Source: a bacterium (GTDB lineage Bacteria; Bacillota; Bacilli; Lactobacillales; Streptococcaceae). From it: a DNA stretch of 64,000 nucleotides. The position numbers and the translations under genes are program-made. The stretch's first letter is position 1. Every line of letters starts with the position of its first letter. Positions 9,580 through 19,339 of this stretch are shown piece by piece. The notes below the pieces were generated by a model. It ran no database searches and was not told the DNA's origin. It was given only the letters and a program-made list of their open reading frames with translations. Where the stretch lies: NCBI GenBank assembly GCA_905221325.1, contig CAJNCS010000008.1:1-64000 (forward strand), in the 5' to 3' direction.

Positions 9580-10479
9580 TTATCTATTCTCAGTTTTACG
9601 CAATCTTTCCAGCGTTTCTTTAAAAATCTCTGGAATATCTGCTGTAAATTCCAAGGTCTCACCTGTTCTCGGATGGGTAAAGCCTAGAGTTTTAGCATGG
9701 AGAAATTGTCCATGTCCTTTCAAGGTTTTGCGTGGACCATAGACCTCATCCCCAGCGACTGGATGGCCAATATAAGCCATATGAACACGGATTTGGTGGG
9801 TACGCCCTGTTTCCAGTTGCAATTCTAACAAACTATAATCCCCAAAGCGTTCCAAGACTTGAAAACGCGTCACTGCCGGCTTCCCTTTAGCAGTCACAGC
9901 CTGTTTCTTACGGTCTTTTTCGCTCCGACCAATCGGCGCTTCAATCACACCACGATCATTGGGAAGATTGCCATGAACAATCGCCCAATATTTGCGGAGA
10001 GACTTCTTATCCTTGAGTTCTTGAGCGAGTGCCAAGTGCGCCTCATCATTCTTAGCAATCATGAGGAGACCAGACGTGTCCTTGTCGATGCGGTGAACGA
10101 TTCCTGGACGGAAAACCCCATTGATTCCTGACAAGTCCTTGATATGGTACATGAGGGCATTGACCAAGGTTCCGCTAGTATGACCGGCGCTGGGATGAAC
10201 CACCATCCCTTGAGGTTTGTTAACAACGGCTACATCCTCATCTTGGTAGATAATCTCGAGCGGCAGATTCTCAGCCACATACTCTAAAACCTCTGGTTCT
10301 GGCACATGGTAGGTGACGATATCCCCCTCTTGGACAGTGTATTTTGCTTTCTTTACTAGCCCATTAACCAAAACTTGTCCAGCCTTGATTTGTTCATTCG
10401 CGAGACTGCGTGACAATTCTGTCAGGTCCGACAGAGACTTGTCTAGACGTTGCCCACCAGTTTCAATTTTTATTTCCAT
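9580..10479 (-). CDS. rluD: Ribosomal large subunit pseudouridine synthase, RluD type
   Basis: 299 aa. N-terminal S4 RNA-binding domain (about 10-75), then the RluA-family catalytic domain with [11 protein letters not shown] and [11 protein letters not shown], whose Asp is the catalytic residue. Predicted to make pseudouridines in 23S rRNA helix 69. It overlaps the end of lspA by 17 bases, so the two are co-translated. Distinguishing RluD from RluB/C-like paralogues rests on similarity and context. Confidence 0.9.
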   Translation of the reverse strand: MEIKIETGGQRLDKSLSDLTELSRSLANEQIKAGQVLVNGLVKKAKYTVQEGDIVTYHVPEPEVLEYVAENLPLEIIYQDEDVAVVNKPQGMVVHPSAGHTSGTLVNALMYHIKDLSGINGVFRPGIVHRIDKDTSGLLMIAKNDEAHLALAQELKDKKSLRKYWAIVHGNLPNDRGVIEAPIGRSEKDRKKQAVTAKGKPAVTRFQVLERFGDYSLLELQLETGRTHQIRVHMAYIGHPVAGDEVYGPRKTLKGHGQFLHAKTLGFTHPRTGETLEFTADIPEIFKETLERLRKTENR

Positions 10480-10930
10480 TTACTTCCTCTTTAAGCATTG
10501 CAATCAATAAAACAATGACACCAACTGTCAAATAGCTATCAGCAACATTGAAAATCGCAAAGTTGATAAAGTCTAGGTGAAACATATCCACTACAAAACC
10601 TTGACTCATTCTGTCGATAAAGTTGCCCAGACCTCCCGCGATTATCAAAGTCAGTCCAAAAACCAACCAGAGAGAATCCTCCATGTGTTTATGTAGATAC
10701 CAAATGGCACCTACCATGACGACCAGTGTAATAACAGCAAATAACCACTGCTGATCTTGCAGCATGGAGAAGGCTGCCCCTCTATTTTGCAGATAGGTCA
10801 AGCTAACGAGATTGGGGACCAACGAACGCACTTCACCCAGTGGAATCTGCTGGACAACATAATTTTTGACCAACTGATCCAACCCAATCAAAAGCAGTAC
10901 AATGACTGCTACTATTCCTCTTTTTTTCAT
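10463..10930 (-). CDS. lspA: Lipoprotein signal peptidase (signal peptidase II)
   Basis: 155 aa integral membrane aspartic protease that cleaves prolipoproteins before the lipid-modified Cys. Four hydrophobic segments; [15 protein letters not shown] and FNVADSY are the conserved blocks, the last two with the catalytic Asp pair. Its start overlaps the end of cpsY by 4 bases. Confidence 0.96.
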   Translation of the reverse strand: MKKRGIVAVIVLLLIGLDQLVKNYVVQQIPLGEVRSLVPNLVSLTYLQNRGAAFSMLQDQQWLFAVITLVVMVGAIWYLHKHMEDSLWLVFGLTLIIAGGLGNFIDRMSQGFVVDMFHLDFINFAIFNVADSYLTVGVIVLLIAMLKEEVNGNKN

Positions 10931-11835
10931 GATTTCCTCTTTTGATCAAAATATTCCTGCATGACCTCAACGAAAAGAGTCCCAGCTTGACTAAGCTCCA
11001 CTTCTTCCCGTTTGACATAGACCATGCGGTTATCTAGATTATCCTTGAGACGAATGACTGTGATCCCATTAACACTGTCACTATCTAAAAATCCAGATCC
11101 AGTCGCATAAGCATCCGTCCGCTCCAAAATACCATTCAAAGTAGCACGGTCCGTCACATTGAACATCTGGGAGCTCGCGCTGGTGTCGACAAAGTTCTCT
11201 GAATAGTATAGGTACTCATCCTTTTCCTGGGTAAAACGAACCGTTGGTAAATCCGCTAAATCCTCCATGACCAATTCCTCTTTCTGTGCTAAAGGATGTC
11301 CTTCACGAAGATAAATGTGAGTCTGGAAAGGAATTAGTTCAATAACTTCTAAACCAAGCTTTTCAACCCTTTGCATGATGCCCTTTTTATTTTGGTTGTT
11401 GAGGTAGATAATCCCAATTTCACTGTGTCCTTGGGCTACTTCGTCTAAGATTTGAACTGTAGTAGACTCAAAAATACGAAAGTTCTTATAATCAGGATAA
11501 TGTTCTGAAAAGGCCGTAATCGTTGGTGGCAAGAAGTCATAGTGCTGACTGGCAATCGAAAATTCATCCTTTTCTTCCTCAGGATTGGCATACTGATTTT
11601 GAAAAACATCAAAGCCTTTGACCAATTCTTGCGCTTTCTCATAAAATTCCATTCCACGACGAGTTAAAAACGTTCCCGAACTCGTCCGACGGAAAATCTT
11701 AAACCCCAGCTCTTTTTCCAAATCGCGCACAGAAATAGACAGACTCGGCTGACTAACATACATCTTTTCAGCAGCTTCACGGAAAGTACCACTATTGGCA
11801 ATGGCCACAACATAGCGTAATTGTTGAATGTTCAT
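10927..11835 (-). CDS. cpsY: LysR-family transcriptional regulator, CpsY-like
   Basis: 302 aa. N-terminal winged HTH (residues 1-60, including [19 protein letters not shown]), then a LysR co-inducer domain. The position upstream of lspA-rluD and the sequence match the streptococcal CpsY group, which in other species has been linked to methionine/cell-surface genes and neutrophil survival. Target genes cannot be inferred here. The start has a GGGGGG-rich ribosome site and the extended -10 is about 30 bp upstream. Confidence 0.85.
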   Translation of the reverse strand: MNIQQLRYVVAIANSGTFREAAEKMYVSQPSLSISVRDLEKELGFKIFRRTSSGTFLTRRGMEFYEKAQELVKGFDVFQNQYANPEEEKDEFSIASQHYDFLPPTITAFSEHYPDYKNFRIFESTTVQILDEVAQGHSEIGIIYLNNQNKKGIMQRVEKLGLEVIELIPFQTHIYLREGHPLAQKEELVMEDLADLPTVRFTQEKDEYLYYSENFVDTSASSQMFNVTDRATLNGILERTDAYATGSGFLDSDSVNGITVIRLKDNLDNRMVYVKREEVELSQAGTLFVEVMQEYFDQKRKS

Positions 11836-11864
11836 CTTTTACCCCCCAACTTCTCTATCTGTTC

Positions 11865-11873
11865 ATTATACCA
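11865..11873 (-). promoter_or_regulatory. Extended -10 promoter of cpsY-lspA-rluD
   Basis: TGGTATAAT on the minus strand, 29 bp before the cpsY ATG. Confidence 0.7.
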
Positions 11874-11960
11874 TATTTTAGAAGTTTTCCACCTAGGAAA
11901 AATAATGTCGCTCACAAAATTCATCTACACTAGTAACAAAGAATTATGGATATCAAAACA

Positions 11961-11993
11961 AAAAATAGGCTCTCCGAAAACTCGGAAAGCCTG
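11961..11993 (-). terminator. Second terminator after rpmA
   Basis: AGGCTTTCCGA / TCGGAGAGCCT hairpin (11967-11992) followed by ATTTTTTG on the minus strand. With the hairpin at 12043 it makes a tandem terminator between rpmA and cpsY. Confidence 0.8.
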
Positions 11994-12042
11994 ATTTTAT
12001 GCTAGTTCTAGCTTCCTCGCCTTTTCACTTTAAGGCTCGGGA

Positions 12043-12068
12043 TAAAAAGGTTCACTGAACCTTTTTAT
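12043..12068 (-). terminator. First terminator of the rplU-prp-rpmA operon
   Basis: AAAAAGGTTCA / TGAACCTTTTT hairpin overlapping the rpmA stop codon; the stem A/T ends act as the U-tract. Confidence 0.8.
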
Positions 12069-12358
12069 TTTGCGATTGGGTAAACAGAAACTTGTTTTTT
12101 ATCGCGACCTTTACGTTCAAAGCGTACTACGCCTTCAACTTTAGCGAATAAAGTATCGTCTCCACCACGTCCAACGTTTACACCTGGATAGATGTGTGTA
12201 CCACGTTGACGGTAAAGGATTGATCCACCTGTTACAGTTTGTCCGTCAGCTGCTTTAGCTCCAAGACGTTTCGCTTGTGAATCACGTCCGTTTGATGTAG
12301 AACCTCCACCTTTTTTGTGGGCGAAAAGTTGCAAGTTGTTAAGAGTCATTTTTAACAT
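12065..12358 (-). CDS. rpmA: Ribosomal protein bL27, with cleavable N-terminal extension
   Basis: 97 aa. The conserved L27 body starts at AHKKGGGST; it is preceded by the Firmicute extension [12 protein letters not shown], which Prp removes after the Phe in related bacteria. The exposed N-terminus reaches the peptidyl-transferase centre, so uncleaved protein is non-functional in Staphylococcus. It is the third gene of rplU-prp-rpmA. Confidence 0.97.
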   Translation of the reverse strand: MLKMTLNNLQLFAHKKGGGSTSNGRDSQAKRLGAKAADGQTVTGGSILYRQRGTHIYPGVNVGRGGDDTLFAKVEGVVRFERKGRDKKQVSVYPIAK

Positions 12359-12374
12359 AATGTTTTCCTCCGTG

Positions 12375-12728
<354 letters not shown>

Positions 12729-12735
12729 TTAAAAA

Positions 12736-13050
12736 TTAAGCGTTGATCGCGTTGATGACAACTTTTGTATATGGTTGACGGTGACCTTGTTTGCGGTGGC
12801 TACCTTTTTTAGGTTTGTACTTGTAAGTAACAACTTTCTTTTGTTTTCCTTGTTTTTCAACAGTTCCAACTACAGTAGCTCCAGCAACAAGTGGAGTTCC
12901 GACAACAGTGTTTTCACCACCAACAAGAACAACTTCGTTAAAAGTAACTTCTTGACCAGCTTCAACGTTCAATTTTTCAACGTAAACTGCTTGACCAACT
13001 TCAACTTTAACTTGTTTTCCGCCAGTTTTGATAATTGCGTATGTGCTCAT
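12736..13050 (-). CDS. rplU: Ribosomal protein bL21
   Basis: 104 aa, normal length. [19 protein letters not shown] and the C-terminal [17 protein letters not shown] block are typical. First gene of the rplU-prp-rpmA operon, preceded by a long leader and an AGGAGG ribosome site. Confidence 0.97.
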
Positions 13051-13223
13051 TATGCACCTCCTATGATTTTTAGGGTTTCCCCGTATTTTTGTGAAGACTC
13101 GCCTAGCATCGTGGGACGAACCACTTAAAAGAAGAGCTCTAAGTATAACAAAGTTTAAATTTTGTATACGATGAGCAACGATGTTCGTGCGGTTGCACAG
13201 GACTGTGCATAGTCAACTCTTCG
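13051..13223 (-). promoter_or_regulatory. rplU 5' leader (L21-leader candidate)
   Basis: About 165 nt of untranslated leader between the promoter and rplU. It contains a strong hairpin TGCACAG-TC-CTGTGCA near its 5' end and further G/C-rich inverted segments. Firmicutes carry a conserved L21 leader RNA at this place, thought to mediate ribosomal-protein autoregulation. I infer this from position and structure; a covariance-model search would settle it. A second extended -10 (TGTTATACT) occurs inside the leader. Confidence 0.6.
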
Positions 13224-13252
13224 ATTATAGCATATCTTCTTTTTTCTTACAA
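13224..13252 (-). promoter_or_regulatory. Promoter of rplU-prp-rpmA
   Basis: -35 TTGTAA (13247-13252), 17-bp spacer, extended -10 TGCTATAAT (13224-13229 core) on the minus strand. It lies inside the last codons of the upstream DUF1275 gene. Confidence 0.8.
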
Positions 13253-13953
13253 GTAAAATCAATTAAAATTAAGTTTTTTCTCTCCTTTTTTCTCCAAGAA
13301 GCAAAAAGCATACTGAAGTAAAAGATACTCATCATAAGAGGAACACCTAGAATTGTCTTTTCCTGATAATAAATCGTCAAATAAGCTGAAAAAACAACTC
13401 CGAAGACAAAACTGCTAAGCAAGCTAACAAAAATCAAGCCCTCTCGTAGGAAAGGCGTATGCTTGGTCCGAAAATAATCTCCAAAAGCCAACATGGTTCG
13501 TTTGATATTCCCTGTCATAAAAGCATTATTATAGGCAATACCTGATACTTCTCCAAAGGCAGTTGTCACCAGTCCCATACAGAAGGCCAAGGGCGGTACA
13601 AGATAGATATTATCAACCGTTTGCGGCACAAAGCCAATAATTAGGGACAGGACTGCAAGCGGAATCAAGGATAAAATCGGCTTTTTAACAATTCGTAGTT
13701 TTTCCTTATACAATGTCAGAAAAAAGACACCCATCATAAAGGAAAGCAAGGTCATTACTTTGGCACTGGCGTCCGATACATTTTGTTGAATGAGTCCTAC
13801 AGAAAGAAAAACTACATTCCCAGTTTGTCCAGCCACAAGGGTGTTCCCTCGAACGATAAAGGTATAGGCATCGACATACCCTGCACAAAAAGTCAAAAAA
13901 AGCGCTAGTCTCTTAGACTGACGTGATATTTTTCTTATTGGTAATAATCTCAT
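13225..13953 (-). CDS. YoaK/DUF1275 family membrane protein
   Basis: 242 aa with about six hydrophobic segments. The opening after the basic N-terminus, FCAGYVDAYTFI...GNTLVAGQTGNVV, is the DUF1275 signature (GxxDAxTF...TGN). The family's substrate is unknown. GAAGGGGGAG ribosome site; extended -10 TGGTACAAT at 13990-13998. Divergent from the oxidoreductase gene. Confidence 0.85.
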   Translation of the reverse strand: MRLLPIRKISRQSKRLALFLTFCAGYVDAYTFIVRGNTLVAGQTGNVVFLSVGLIQQNVSDASAKVMTLLSFMMGVFFLTLYKEKLRIVKKPILSLIPLAVLSLIIGFVPQTVDNIYLVPPLAFCMGLVTTAFGEVSGIAYNNAFMTGNIKRTMLAFGDYFRTKHTPFLREGLIFVSLLSSFVFGVVFSAYLTIYYQEKTILGVPLMMSIFYFSMLFASWRKKERKNLILIDFTCKKKEDML

Positions 13954-13989
13954 TTTCTCCCCCTTCTCATTTCATCTACCTATCTAAAT

Positions 13990-13998
13990 ATTGTACCA
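13990..13998 (-). promoter_or_regulatory. Extended -10 promoter of the DUF1275 gene
   Basis: TGGTACAAT on the minus strand, 37 bp before the start codon. Confidence 0.5.
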
Positions 13999-14044
13999 CT
14001 TTCTCCAAGAAATGCGTAGTCCATTTGAAAATTTTTACCATCTG

Positions 14045-14074
14045 TTGGATAGTCCTTCTTTTCTATGTTATAAT
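14045..14074 (+). promoter_or_regulatory. Promoter of the oxidoreductase-helicase pair
   Basis: -35-like TTGGAT (14045-14050), 18-bp spacer, perfect extended -10 TGTTATAAT (core 14069-14074). The transcript begins near 14081. Confidence 0.65.
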
Positions 14075-14108
14075 GAAGGAAGGTTTTAAAATCGGAAAAG
14101 GAGTATTT

Positions 14109-15086
14109 ATGCTAAAATTAGGTGTCATCGGAACAGGTGCTATTAGCCATCACTTCATAGAAGCAGCCCATACCAGCGGAGAATACCAGCTGGTCGCAGT
14201 CTATTCTAGAAAACGAGAAACTGCCGCAACCTTTGCTTCCCGCTATCAAAATGTCCAACTCTTTGATCAATTAGAAGACTTCTTTAAGTCTTCCTTTGAT
14301 GTAGTCTATATCGCCAGTCCAAACTCCTTGCATTTTGTTCAAGCCAAGGCTGCCTTGTCTGCTGGTAAGCACGTCATTCTTGAAAAGCCAGCTGTCACTC
14401 AGCCACAAGAATGGCTGAATCTAATTCAAACAGCTGAGAAAAATCACTGTTTTATCTTTGAGGCAGCTCGTAATTACCACGAGGAAGCTTTTACTACTAT
14501 CAAGATTTTTTTGGCAGACAAGCAAGTATTGGGAGCTGATTTCAACTATGCCAAGTATTCTTCCAAGATGCCGGACTTGTTAGCTGGGCAGACGCCAAAT
14601 GTCTTTTCAGATCGTTTTGCTGGTGGAGCCCTTATGGACTTGGGGATTTATCCTCTCTACGCTGCCGTTCGCCTCTTTGGAAAAGCTCAAGACGCGACTT
14701 ATCAGGCTCAACAGCTTGACAATAGTATTGACCTAAATGGAGACGGTATCCTCTTCTACCCTGACTTTCAAGTTCATATCAAAGCTGGGAAAAACATCAC
14801 TTCCAATCTTCCTTGTGAGATTTACACAACAGATGGAACCTTGACCCTCAACACGATTGAACATATCCGCTCAGCTATTTTTACTAACCACCAAGGAAAT
14901 CAAGTCCAGCTCCCTATCCAACAGGTTCCCCATACAATGACTGAGGAAGTTGCTGCATTTGCACACATGATCCAGCAACCAGACCAAAAACTTTACCAAA
15001 CTTGGCTGGATGATGCAAGTTCTATTCATGAGCTACTCTATACCATGCGCCAGACTGCTGGCATTAGATTTGAGGCAGAAAAATGA
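14109..15086 (+). CDS. Gfo/Idh/MocA family oxidoreductase
   Basis: 325 aa from ATG 14109, which has a GGAAAAGGAG ribosome site. N-terminal Rossmann fold GVIGTGAIS (residues 5-13), then EKPAVT, the NAD(P)-dependent sugar-dehydrogenase family motif with the conserved Lys; the C-terminal domain contains GGALMDLGIY. The substrate is not predictable. An in-frame extension upstream to 13923 crosses the promoter and is not real. Overlaps the next gene by 4 bases. Confidence 0.85.
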   Translation: MLKLGVIGTGAISHHFIEAAHTSGEYQLVAVYSRKRETAATFASRYQNVQLFDQLEDFFKSSFDVVYIASPNSLHFVQAKAALSAGKHVILEKPAVTQPQEWLNLIQTAEKNHCFIFEAARNYHEEAFTTIKIFLADKQVLGADFNYAKYSSKMPDLLAGQTPNVFSDRFAGGALMDLGIYPLYAAVRLFGKAQDATYQAQQLDNSIDLNGDGILFYPDFQVHIKAGKNITSNLPCEIYTTDGTLTLNTIEHIRSAIFTNHQGNQVQLPIQQVPHTMTEEVAAFAHMIQQPDQKLYQTWLDDASSIHELLYTMRQTAGIRFEAEK

Positions 15087-16165
15087 AAACCAAACTCCCG
15101 ACTGAATGGCAAAAACTGAGCGACCAACTCGGTTTCCAAGAATTTACTCCCATTCAAACTCAACTATTTGAGCCTATACTTGCTGGAGAAAACCTTCTGG
15201 GAGTGAGCCCAACAGGAACTGGTAAGACGCTAGCTTATTTACTCCCAAGTCTTCTCAGACTACAAAAGAAAAAAGCCCAGCAACTCTTGATTCTAGCACC
15301 AAATACAGAACTAGCTGGACAGATTTTTGATGTGTGTAAAACCTGGGCTGAAGCTATTGTTTTAACAGCTCAACTCTTCCTATCAGGTTCAAGTCAGAAA
15401 CGCCAGATTGAACGCCTCAAAAAAGGACCAGAAATTCTGATTGGAACTCCTGGCCGTATCTTTGAGTTGATTAAATTGAAAAAAATCAAGATGATGAATG
15501 TGGAAACTATCATCCTGGATGAATTTGACCAATTGCTCGATGATTCTCAGATTCACTTTGTCGAGAAAATCACCCACTACGCACCTCGTGACCACCAACT
15601 CATCTACATGAGTGCGACGACCAAGTTTGACCAAGAAAAGATTGCACCAAACACGCGCACCATTGATCTCTCTGACCAAAAATTGGATAACATTCAACAT
15701 TTCTATATGCAGGTAGACCAACGTCACCGAGTGGATATGCTACGAAAACTGGCTCATGTAGAGGATTTCCGCGGACTAGTTTTTTTTAATAGCTTATCAG
15801 ATCTTGGAAGTGCAGAAGAAAAATTACAGTATCGCGATATCTTGGCTGTTTCCCTCGCTAGCGATGTTAATGTTAAATTTCGAAAAGTCATCTTAGAAAA
15901 GTTTAAAGACAAACAGCTAACCCTGCTCCTTGCAACTGACCTTCTGGCTCGTGGTATTGACATTGATAGCTTGGAATGTGTTGTCAACTTCGACGTCCCT
16001 AGAGATATGGAAACCTATACCCACCGTGCTGGCCGTACAGGTCGCATGGGCAAGGAGGGCTATGTCATCACTCTCGTAACCCATCCTGAAGAACTTAAAA
16101 AACTCAAGAAGTTTGCAAGTGTACGTGAAATTGTCTTAAAAAATCAAGAACTCTATATCAAATAA
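15083..16165 (+). CDS. DEAD-box RNA helicase, short form
   Basis: 360 aa, close to the minimal two-RecA core. Motif I SPTGTGKT (about 41-48), motif II DEFD rather than DEAD, motif III SAT, and motif VI HRAGRTGR near 315. It lacks the long basic C-terminal tail of CshA, so it is closer to CshB-type proteins. Coupled to the oxidoreductase by ATGA overlap, though a functional link is not obvious. Confidence 0.9.
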   Translation: MKTKLPTEWQKLSDQLGFQEFTPIQTQLFEPILAGENLLGVSPTGTGKTLAYLLPSLLRLQKKKAQQLLILAPNTELAGQIFDVCKTWAEAIVLTAQLFLSGSSQKRQIERLKKGPEILIGTPGRIFELIKLKKIKMMNVETIILDEFDQLLDDSQIHFVEKITHYAPRDHQLIYMSATTKFDQEKIAPNTRTIDLSDQKLDNIQHFYMQVDQRHRVDMLRKLAHVEDFRGLVFFNSLSDLGSAEEKLQYRDILAVSLASDVNVKFRKVILEKFKDKQLTLLLATDLLARGIDIDSLECVVNFDVPRDMETYTHRAGRTGRMGKEGYVITLVTHPEELKKLKKFASVREIVLKNQELYIK

Positions 16166-16190
16166 GGTTGGCTCCCGCCAACCTTTTTCT
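16164..16190. terminator. Bidirectional terminator between helicase and DUF1934 gene
   Basis: GGTTGGC-TCCC-GCCAACC followed by TTTTTCTT on the plus strand, located between convergent genes. Confidence 0.85.
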
Positions 16191-16567
16191 TATCCCCAAG
16201 TAATTTCCAATTGATAGCTGGCAAAAGGTTGTCCCTCTTGATTTTGCAGTTGATAGGCGAGTTCAATCTTTTGCACATCCAGTTTGTAGTGACTCGTTTG
16301 AATGATAAACTCCTGCATCCCCATTGGAGTCGGAATATAGGCTAAACTATCGCTAGCCTTTAGAAATCGCATGATGGTCTTCGGATAGGAAAAACGGGTC
16401 ATCACCAATTCTTCTTCATGAAACTTGAGAACCACTTTCTCCTTTTCCTCATTATAAAAGAGTAAATAGCTATAATCCCCTTTTTCACGCGCTTCCACGT
16501 CATAGAGTTGGTCAATGACTTCCAACTGTTCATTAAACTGAATCGTATTTCGCATCCGAATCTTCAC
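16190..16567 (-). CDS. DUF1934 (YwiB-like) family protein
   Basis: 125 aa, no signal peptide or membrane segment. The pattern MKIRMRNTIQFNEQLE... with alternating beta strands and the C-terminal LAYQL...ASYQLEITW matches DUF1934, a calycin-like beta-barrel. Function unknown. It stands alone between convergent and divergent neighbours. Confidence 0.75.
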   Translation of the reverse strand: MKIRMRNTIQFNEQLEVIDQLYDVEAREKGDYSYLLFYNEEKEKVVLKFHEEELVMTRFSYPKTIMRFLKASDSLAYIPTPMGMQEFIIQTSHYKLDVQKIELAYQLQNQEGQPFASYQLEITWG

Positions 16568-16623
16568 ATCAAATCCTCTTTCTTGTCTCTTGTCCTACTA
16601 TTTTACCAAAAAGAGCAGGATTT

Positions 16624-16632
16624 TGCTATAAT
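16624..16632 (+). promoter_or_regulatory. Extended -10 promoter of the HD phosphohydrolase
   Basis: TGCTATAAT, core 16627-16632. Only six bases separate the -10 from the ATG at 16639, so the expected transcription start is the A of the start codon. Confidence 0.75.
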
Positions 16633-16638
16633 GGTCAT

Positions 16639-17946
16639 ATGAACGAAAAAGTATTCCGTGACCCAGTTCACAACTATATCCATGTCAATAATCAGGTCAT
16701 CTATGACTTGATCAATACAAAAGAATTTCAACGTCTGCGCCGTATTAAGCAACTAGGAACTTCCAGTTATACTTTCCACGGTGGGGAGCACAGTCGCTTC
16801 TCCCATTGTCTTGGAGTCTATGAGATTGCTCGACGTATCACGGAGATTTTTGAAGAAAAATATCCTGAAGAATGGGATCCTGCTGAGTCTCTCTTGACCA
16901 TGACCGCTGCGCTCCTCCATGACCTTGGGCATGGTGCCTACTCTCATACTTTTGAAAATCTTTTTGATACAAATCATGAGGCCATTACTCAGGAAATCAT
17001 CCAAAGTCCTGAGACAGAGATTCACCAAGTCCTGCTACAAGTAGCGCCAGATTTCCCAGAAAAGGTAGCCAGTGTCATCGACCATACCTATCCTAACAAG
17101 CAGGTCGTGCAACTCATTTCCAGTCAGATTGATGCAGACCGCATGGATTATCTCTTGCGCGACTCCTATTTTACAGGAGCATCTTATGGAGAATTTGACC
17201 TGACTCGCATCCTTCGAGTCATTCGTCCAGTCAAAAATGGGATCGCCTTTCAGCGCAATGGCATGCATGCCATCGAAGACTACGTCCTCAGTCGCTATCA
17301 GATGTATATGCAGGTTTATTTCCACCCAGCAACACGCGCCATGGAAGTTCTCTTACAGAATCTTCTCAAGCGTGCTAAGGAACTCTATCCTGGGGACAAA
17401 GATTTCTTTGCACGAACTTCTCCACATCTCCTGCCTTTCTTTGAAAAAAATGTGACCTTGTCTGACTATCTAGCTCTGGATGATGGCGTGATGAATACCT
17501 ACTTCCAACTCTGGATGACCAGTCCTGACAAGATACTCGCAGACTTGTCGCAACGTTTTGTCAACCGCAAGGTCTTTAAATCCATTACCTTTTCACAAGA
17601 GGATCAAGACCAACTCGCAACCATGAGACAACTAGTTGAAGAAATCGGTTTTGATCCAGACTACTATACTGCTATTCATAAGAACTTTGACCTCCCTTAT
17701 GATATCTATCGTCCCGAATCTGAAAATCCACGGACACAGATTGAGATTTTACAAAAAAATGGAGAACTGGCAGAACTCTCTAGCCTGTCTCCTATCGTCC
17801 AATCCCTTGCTGGCAGCCGCCACGGAGACAATCGTTTCTATTTCCCTAAAGAAATGTTGGACCAAAACAGCATCTTCGCAAGCATTACCCAGCAATTTTT
17901 ACACTTGATTGAGAACGATCATTTTACCCCAAATAAGAACGAATAG
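16639..17946 (+). CDS. HD-domain phosphohydrolase (YwfO-like)
   Basis: 435 aa. The metal-binding HD motif is ALLHDLGHGAYSH (about 93-105), preceded by HSRFSH; the second part QIDADRMDYLLRDS is the dNTPase-type signature. Related to SAMHD1/dGTPase-like proteins acting on (d)NTPs; the Bacillus homologue is an uncharacterised or NTP-hydrolysing enzyme. No ribosome-binding site precedes the ATG and the promoter -10 ends 6 bases before it, so the mRNA seems leaderless. Followed 9 bases later by the HAD gene. Confidence 0.88.
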   Translation: MNEKVFRDPVHNYIHVNNQVIYDLINTKEFQRLRRIKQLGTSSYTFHGGEHSRFSHCLGVYEIARRITEIFEEKYPEEWDPAESLLTMTAALLHDLGHGAYSHTFENLFDTNHEAITQEIIQSPETEIHQVLLQVAPDFPEKVASVIDHTYPNKQVVQLISSQIDADRMDYLLRDSYFTGASYGEFDLTRILRVIRPVKNGIAFQRNGMHAIEDYVLSRYQMYMQVYFHPATRAMEVLLQNLLKRAKELYPGDKDFFARTSPHLLPFFEKNVTLSDYLALDDGVMNTYFQLWMTSPDKILADLSQRFVNRKVFKSITFSQEDQDQLATMRQLVEEIGFDPDYYTAIHKNFDLPYDIYRPESENPRTQIEILQKNGELAELSSLSPIVQSLAGSRHGDNRFYFPKEMLDQNSIFASITQQFLHLIENDHFTPNKNE

Positions 17947-17955
17947 AGGAAATAT

Positions 17956-18762
17956 ATGAGTATTAAACTAATCGCCGTCGATATCGATGGTACCCTGGTT
18001 AACAGTAAAAAGGAAATCACTCCTGAAGTCTTTTCTGCCATCCAAGATGCCAAAGAAGCCGGTGTCAAAGTCGTGATTGCAACTGGTCGCCCTATCGCAG
18101 GTGTTGCCAAACTTCTGGATGATTTGCAGTTGAGAGACCAAGGTGACTATGTAGTGACCTTCAACGGTGCCCTTGTCCAAGAAACTGCTACTGGGCATGA
18201 GATTATCAGCGAATCCTTGACCTATGAGGATTATCTAGATATGGAATTTCTCAGTCGCAAGCTTGGTGTCCACATGCACGCCATTACCAAGGACGGTATC
18301 TATACTGCCAATCGCAATATCGGAAAATACACGGTGCACGAATCAACCCTCGTCAACATGCCCATTTTCTACCGTACTCCTGAAGAAATGGCTGACAAGG
18401 AAATCGTCAAATGTATGTTTATCGATGAACCAGAAATTCTCGATGCTGCGATTGAAAAGATTCCAGCCGAATTTTACGAGCGCTACTCTATTAACAAATC
18501 AGCTCCTTTCTACCTTGAGCTCCTTAAAAAGAATGTAGACAAGGGTTCAGCAATCACTCACCTAGCTGAAAAACTCGGATTGACCACGGATGAAACCATG
18601 GCGATCGGGGACGAAGAAAATGACCGTGCCATGCTCGAAGTCGTTGGCAACCCTGTAGTCATGGAAAACGGAAATCCAGAACTCAAAAAAATCGCCAAAT
18701 ACATCACTAAAACAAATGATGAATCTGGCGTTGCCCATGCCATCCGTACGTGGGTATTGTAA
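17956..18762 (+). CDS. Cof-type HAD-IIB sugar phosphatase (YidA-like)
   Basis: 268 aa. Motif I AVDIDGTLV (DxDGT), motif II ATGRP, and motif IV GDEENDRAM are intact, with the Cof-type cap domain between. YidA-type enzymes dephosphorylate sugar and erythronate phosphates; specificity is not predictable. Ribosome site GAGGAAAT; probably co-transcribed with the HD gene. Confidence 0.9.
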   Translation: MSIKLIAVDIDGTLVNSKKEITPEVFSAIQDAKEAGVKVVIATGRPIAGVAKLLDDLQLRDQGDYVVTFNGALVQETATGHEIISESLTYEDYLDMEFLSRKLGVHMHAITKDGIYTANRNIGKYTVHESTLVNMPIFYRTPEEMADKEIVKCMFIDEPEILDAAIEKIPAEFYERYSINKSAPFYLELLKKNVDKGSAITHLAEKLGLTTDETMAIGDEENDRAMLEVVGNPVVMENGNPELKKIAKYITKTNDESGVAHAIRTWVL

Positions 18763-18782
18763 AAAGCTTAAGCATAGAAAAT

Positions 18783-18836
18783 AAAGAACACCCCAAAAAG
18801 TAGAGATGACACTCTTACTTCTGGGGTGTTCTTTTT
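18783..18836. terminator. Bidirectional terminator
   Basis: Long hairpin AAGAACACCCC / GGGGTGTTCTT with an inner AAGTA/TACTT stem, flanked by A and T runs, between convergent genes. Confidence 0.85.
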
Positions 18837-18887
18837 GAATATTGAATTCGTCACAAACGAGTTACCTTTAGAAACTTGCAAAACAAA

Positions 18888-19214
18888 TCACTCTTCCTCC
18901 TCAAACATCGGAGCATCTAGTTCTTCTCTTTCAGCCGCAATCTCTTCGAAGGTAGAAATAATATTATTTAATAATTCTAAGGTGATAATACCAGTCGAAC
19001 CCCTCATCGTAATCTTAGTCCCAATAGCACTTAACTCTCCAATTAATTCTCTAACCTTTTTCAATTCGTCCAAATCTAACATGTCTACTTCTATTACCGT
19101 GTCATGATTTTTTATTCTGGATTGGATTAAAGAGAAAGGCAAGGACGAATAATTTCTTAACAACTTATAGGTCCCTGACTTGTCACCTATATAATCAATA
19201 CAAGTAGCTAGCAT
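18888..19214 (-). CDS. Hypothetical acidic protein
   Basis: 108 aa, not recognised. ATG 19214 has a GGAG ribosome site 9 bases upstream. No signal peptide or membrane span. The C-terminal 25 residues are strongly acidic (EEIAAEREELDAPMFEEEE). The middle is predicted helical with heptad-like Leu/Ile spacing. It lies at the edge of the accessory patch beside tRNA-Arg. Confidence 0.6.
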   Translation of the reverse strand: MLATCIDYIGDKSGTYKLLRNYSSLPFSLIQSRIKNHDTVIEVDMLDLDELKKVRELIGELSAIGTKITMRGSTGIITLELLNNIISTFEEIAAEREELDAPMFEEEE

Positions 19215-19285
19215 GGTTTCGACTCCTTATACATAGCGGACTTGCTTACATACCATCGTACTTGAAAACATCATTATCCCGTATC

Positions 19286-19319
19286 TAAAAAGAAGAGATA
19301 TAAGCTTGAATCTCCTCTA
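19286..19319 (-). terminator. Possible terminator
   Basis: Stem AGAGGAGATTCAAGCTT / AAGCTTATATCTCTTCT-like around a central AAGCTT, followed by TTTTTAG on the minus strand, just past the 19340 open frame. Confidence 0.5.
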
Positions 19320-19339
19320 TCATGATTAGATTAACAATC

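Noticed and set aside
13923..14108. N-terminal extension of the oxidoreductase gene
   Set aside because: It crosses the promoter and lacks a ribosome site; the Rossmann fold and GGAG site place the start at 14109.
15083..16165. Truncated helicase
   Set aside because: All motifs I-VI are present; the short length fits a minimal-core DEAD-box protein.
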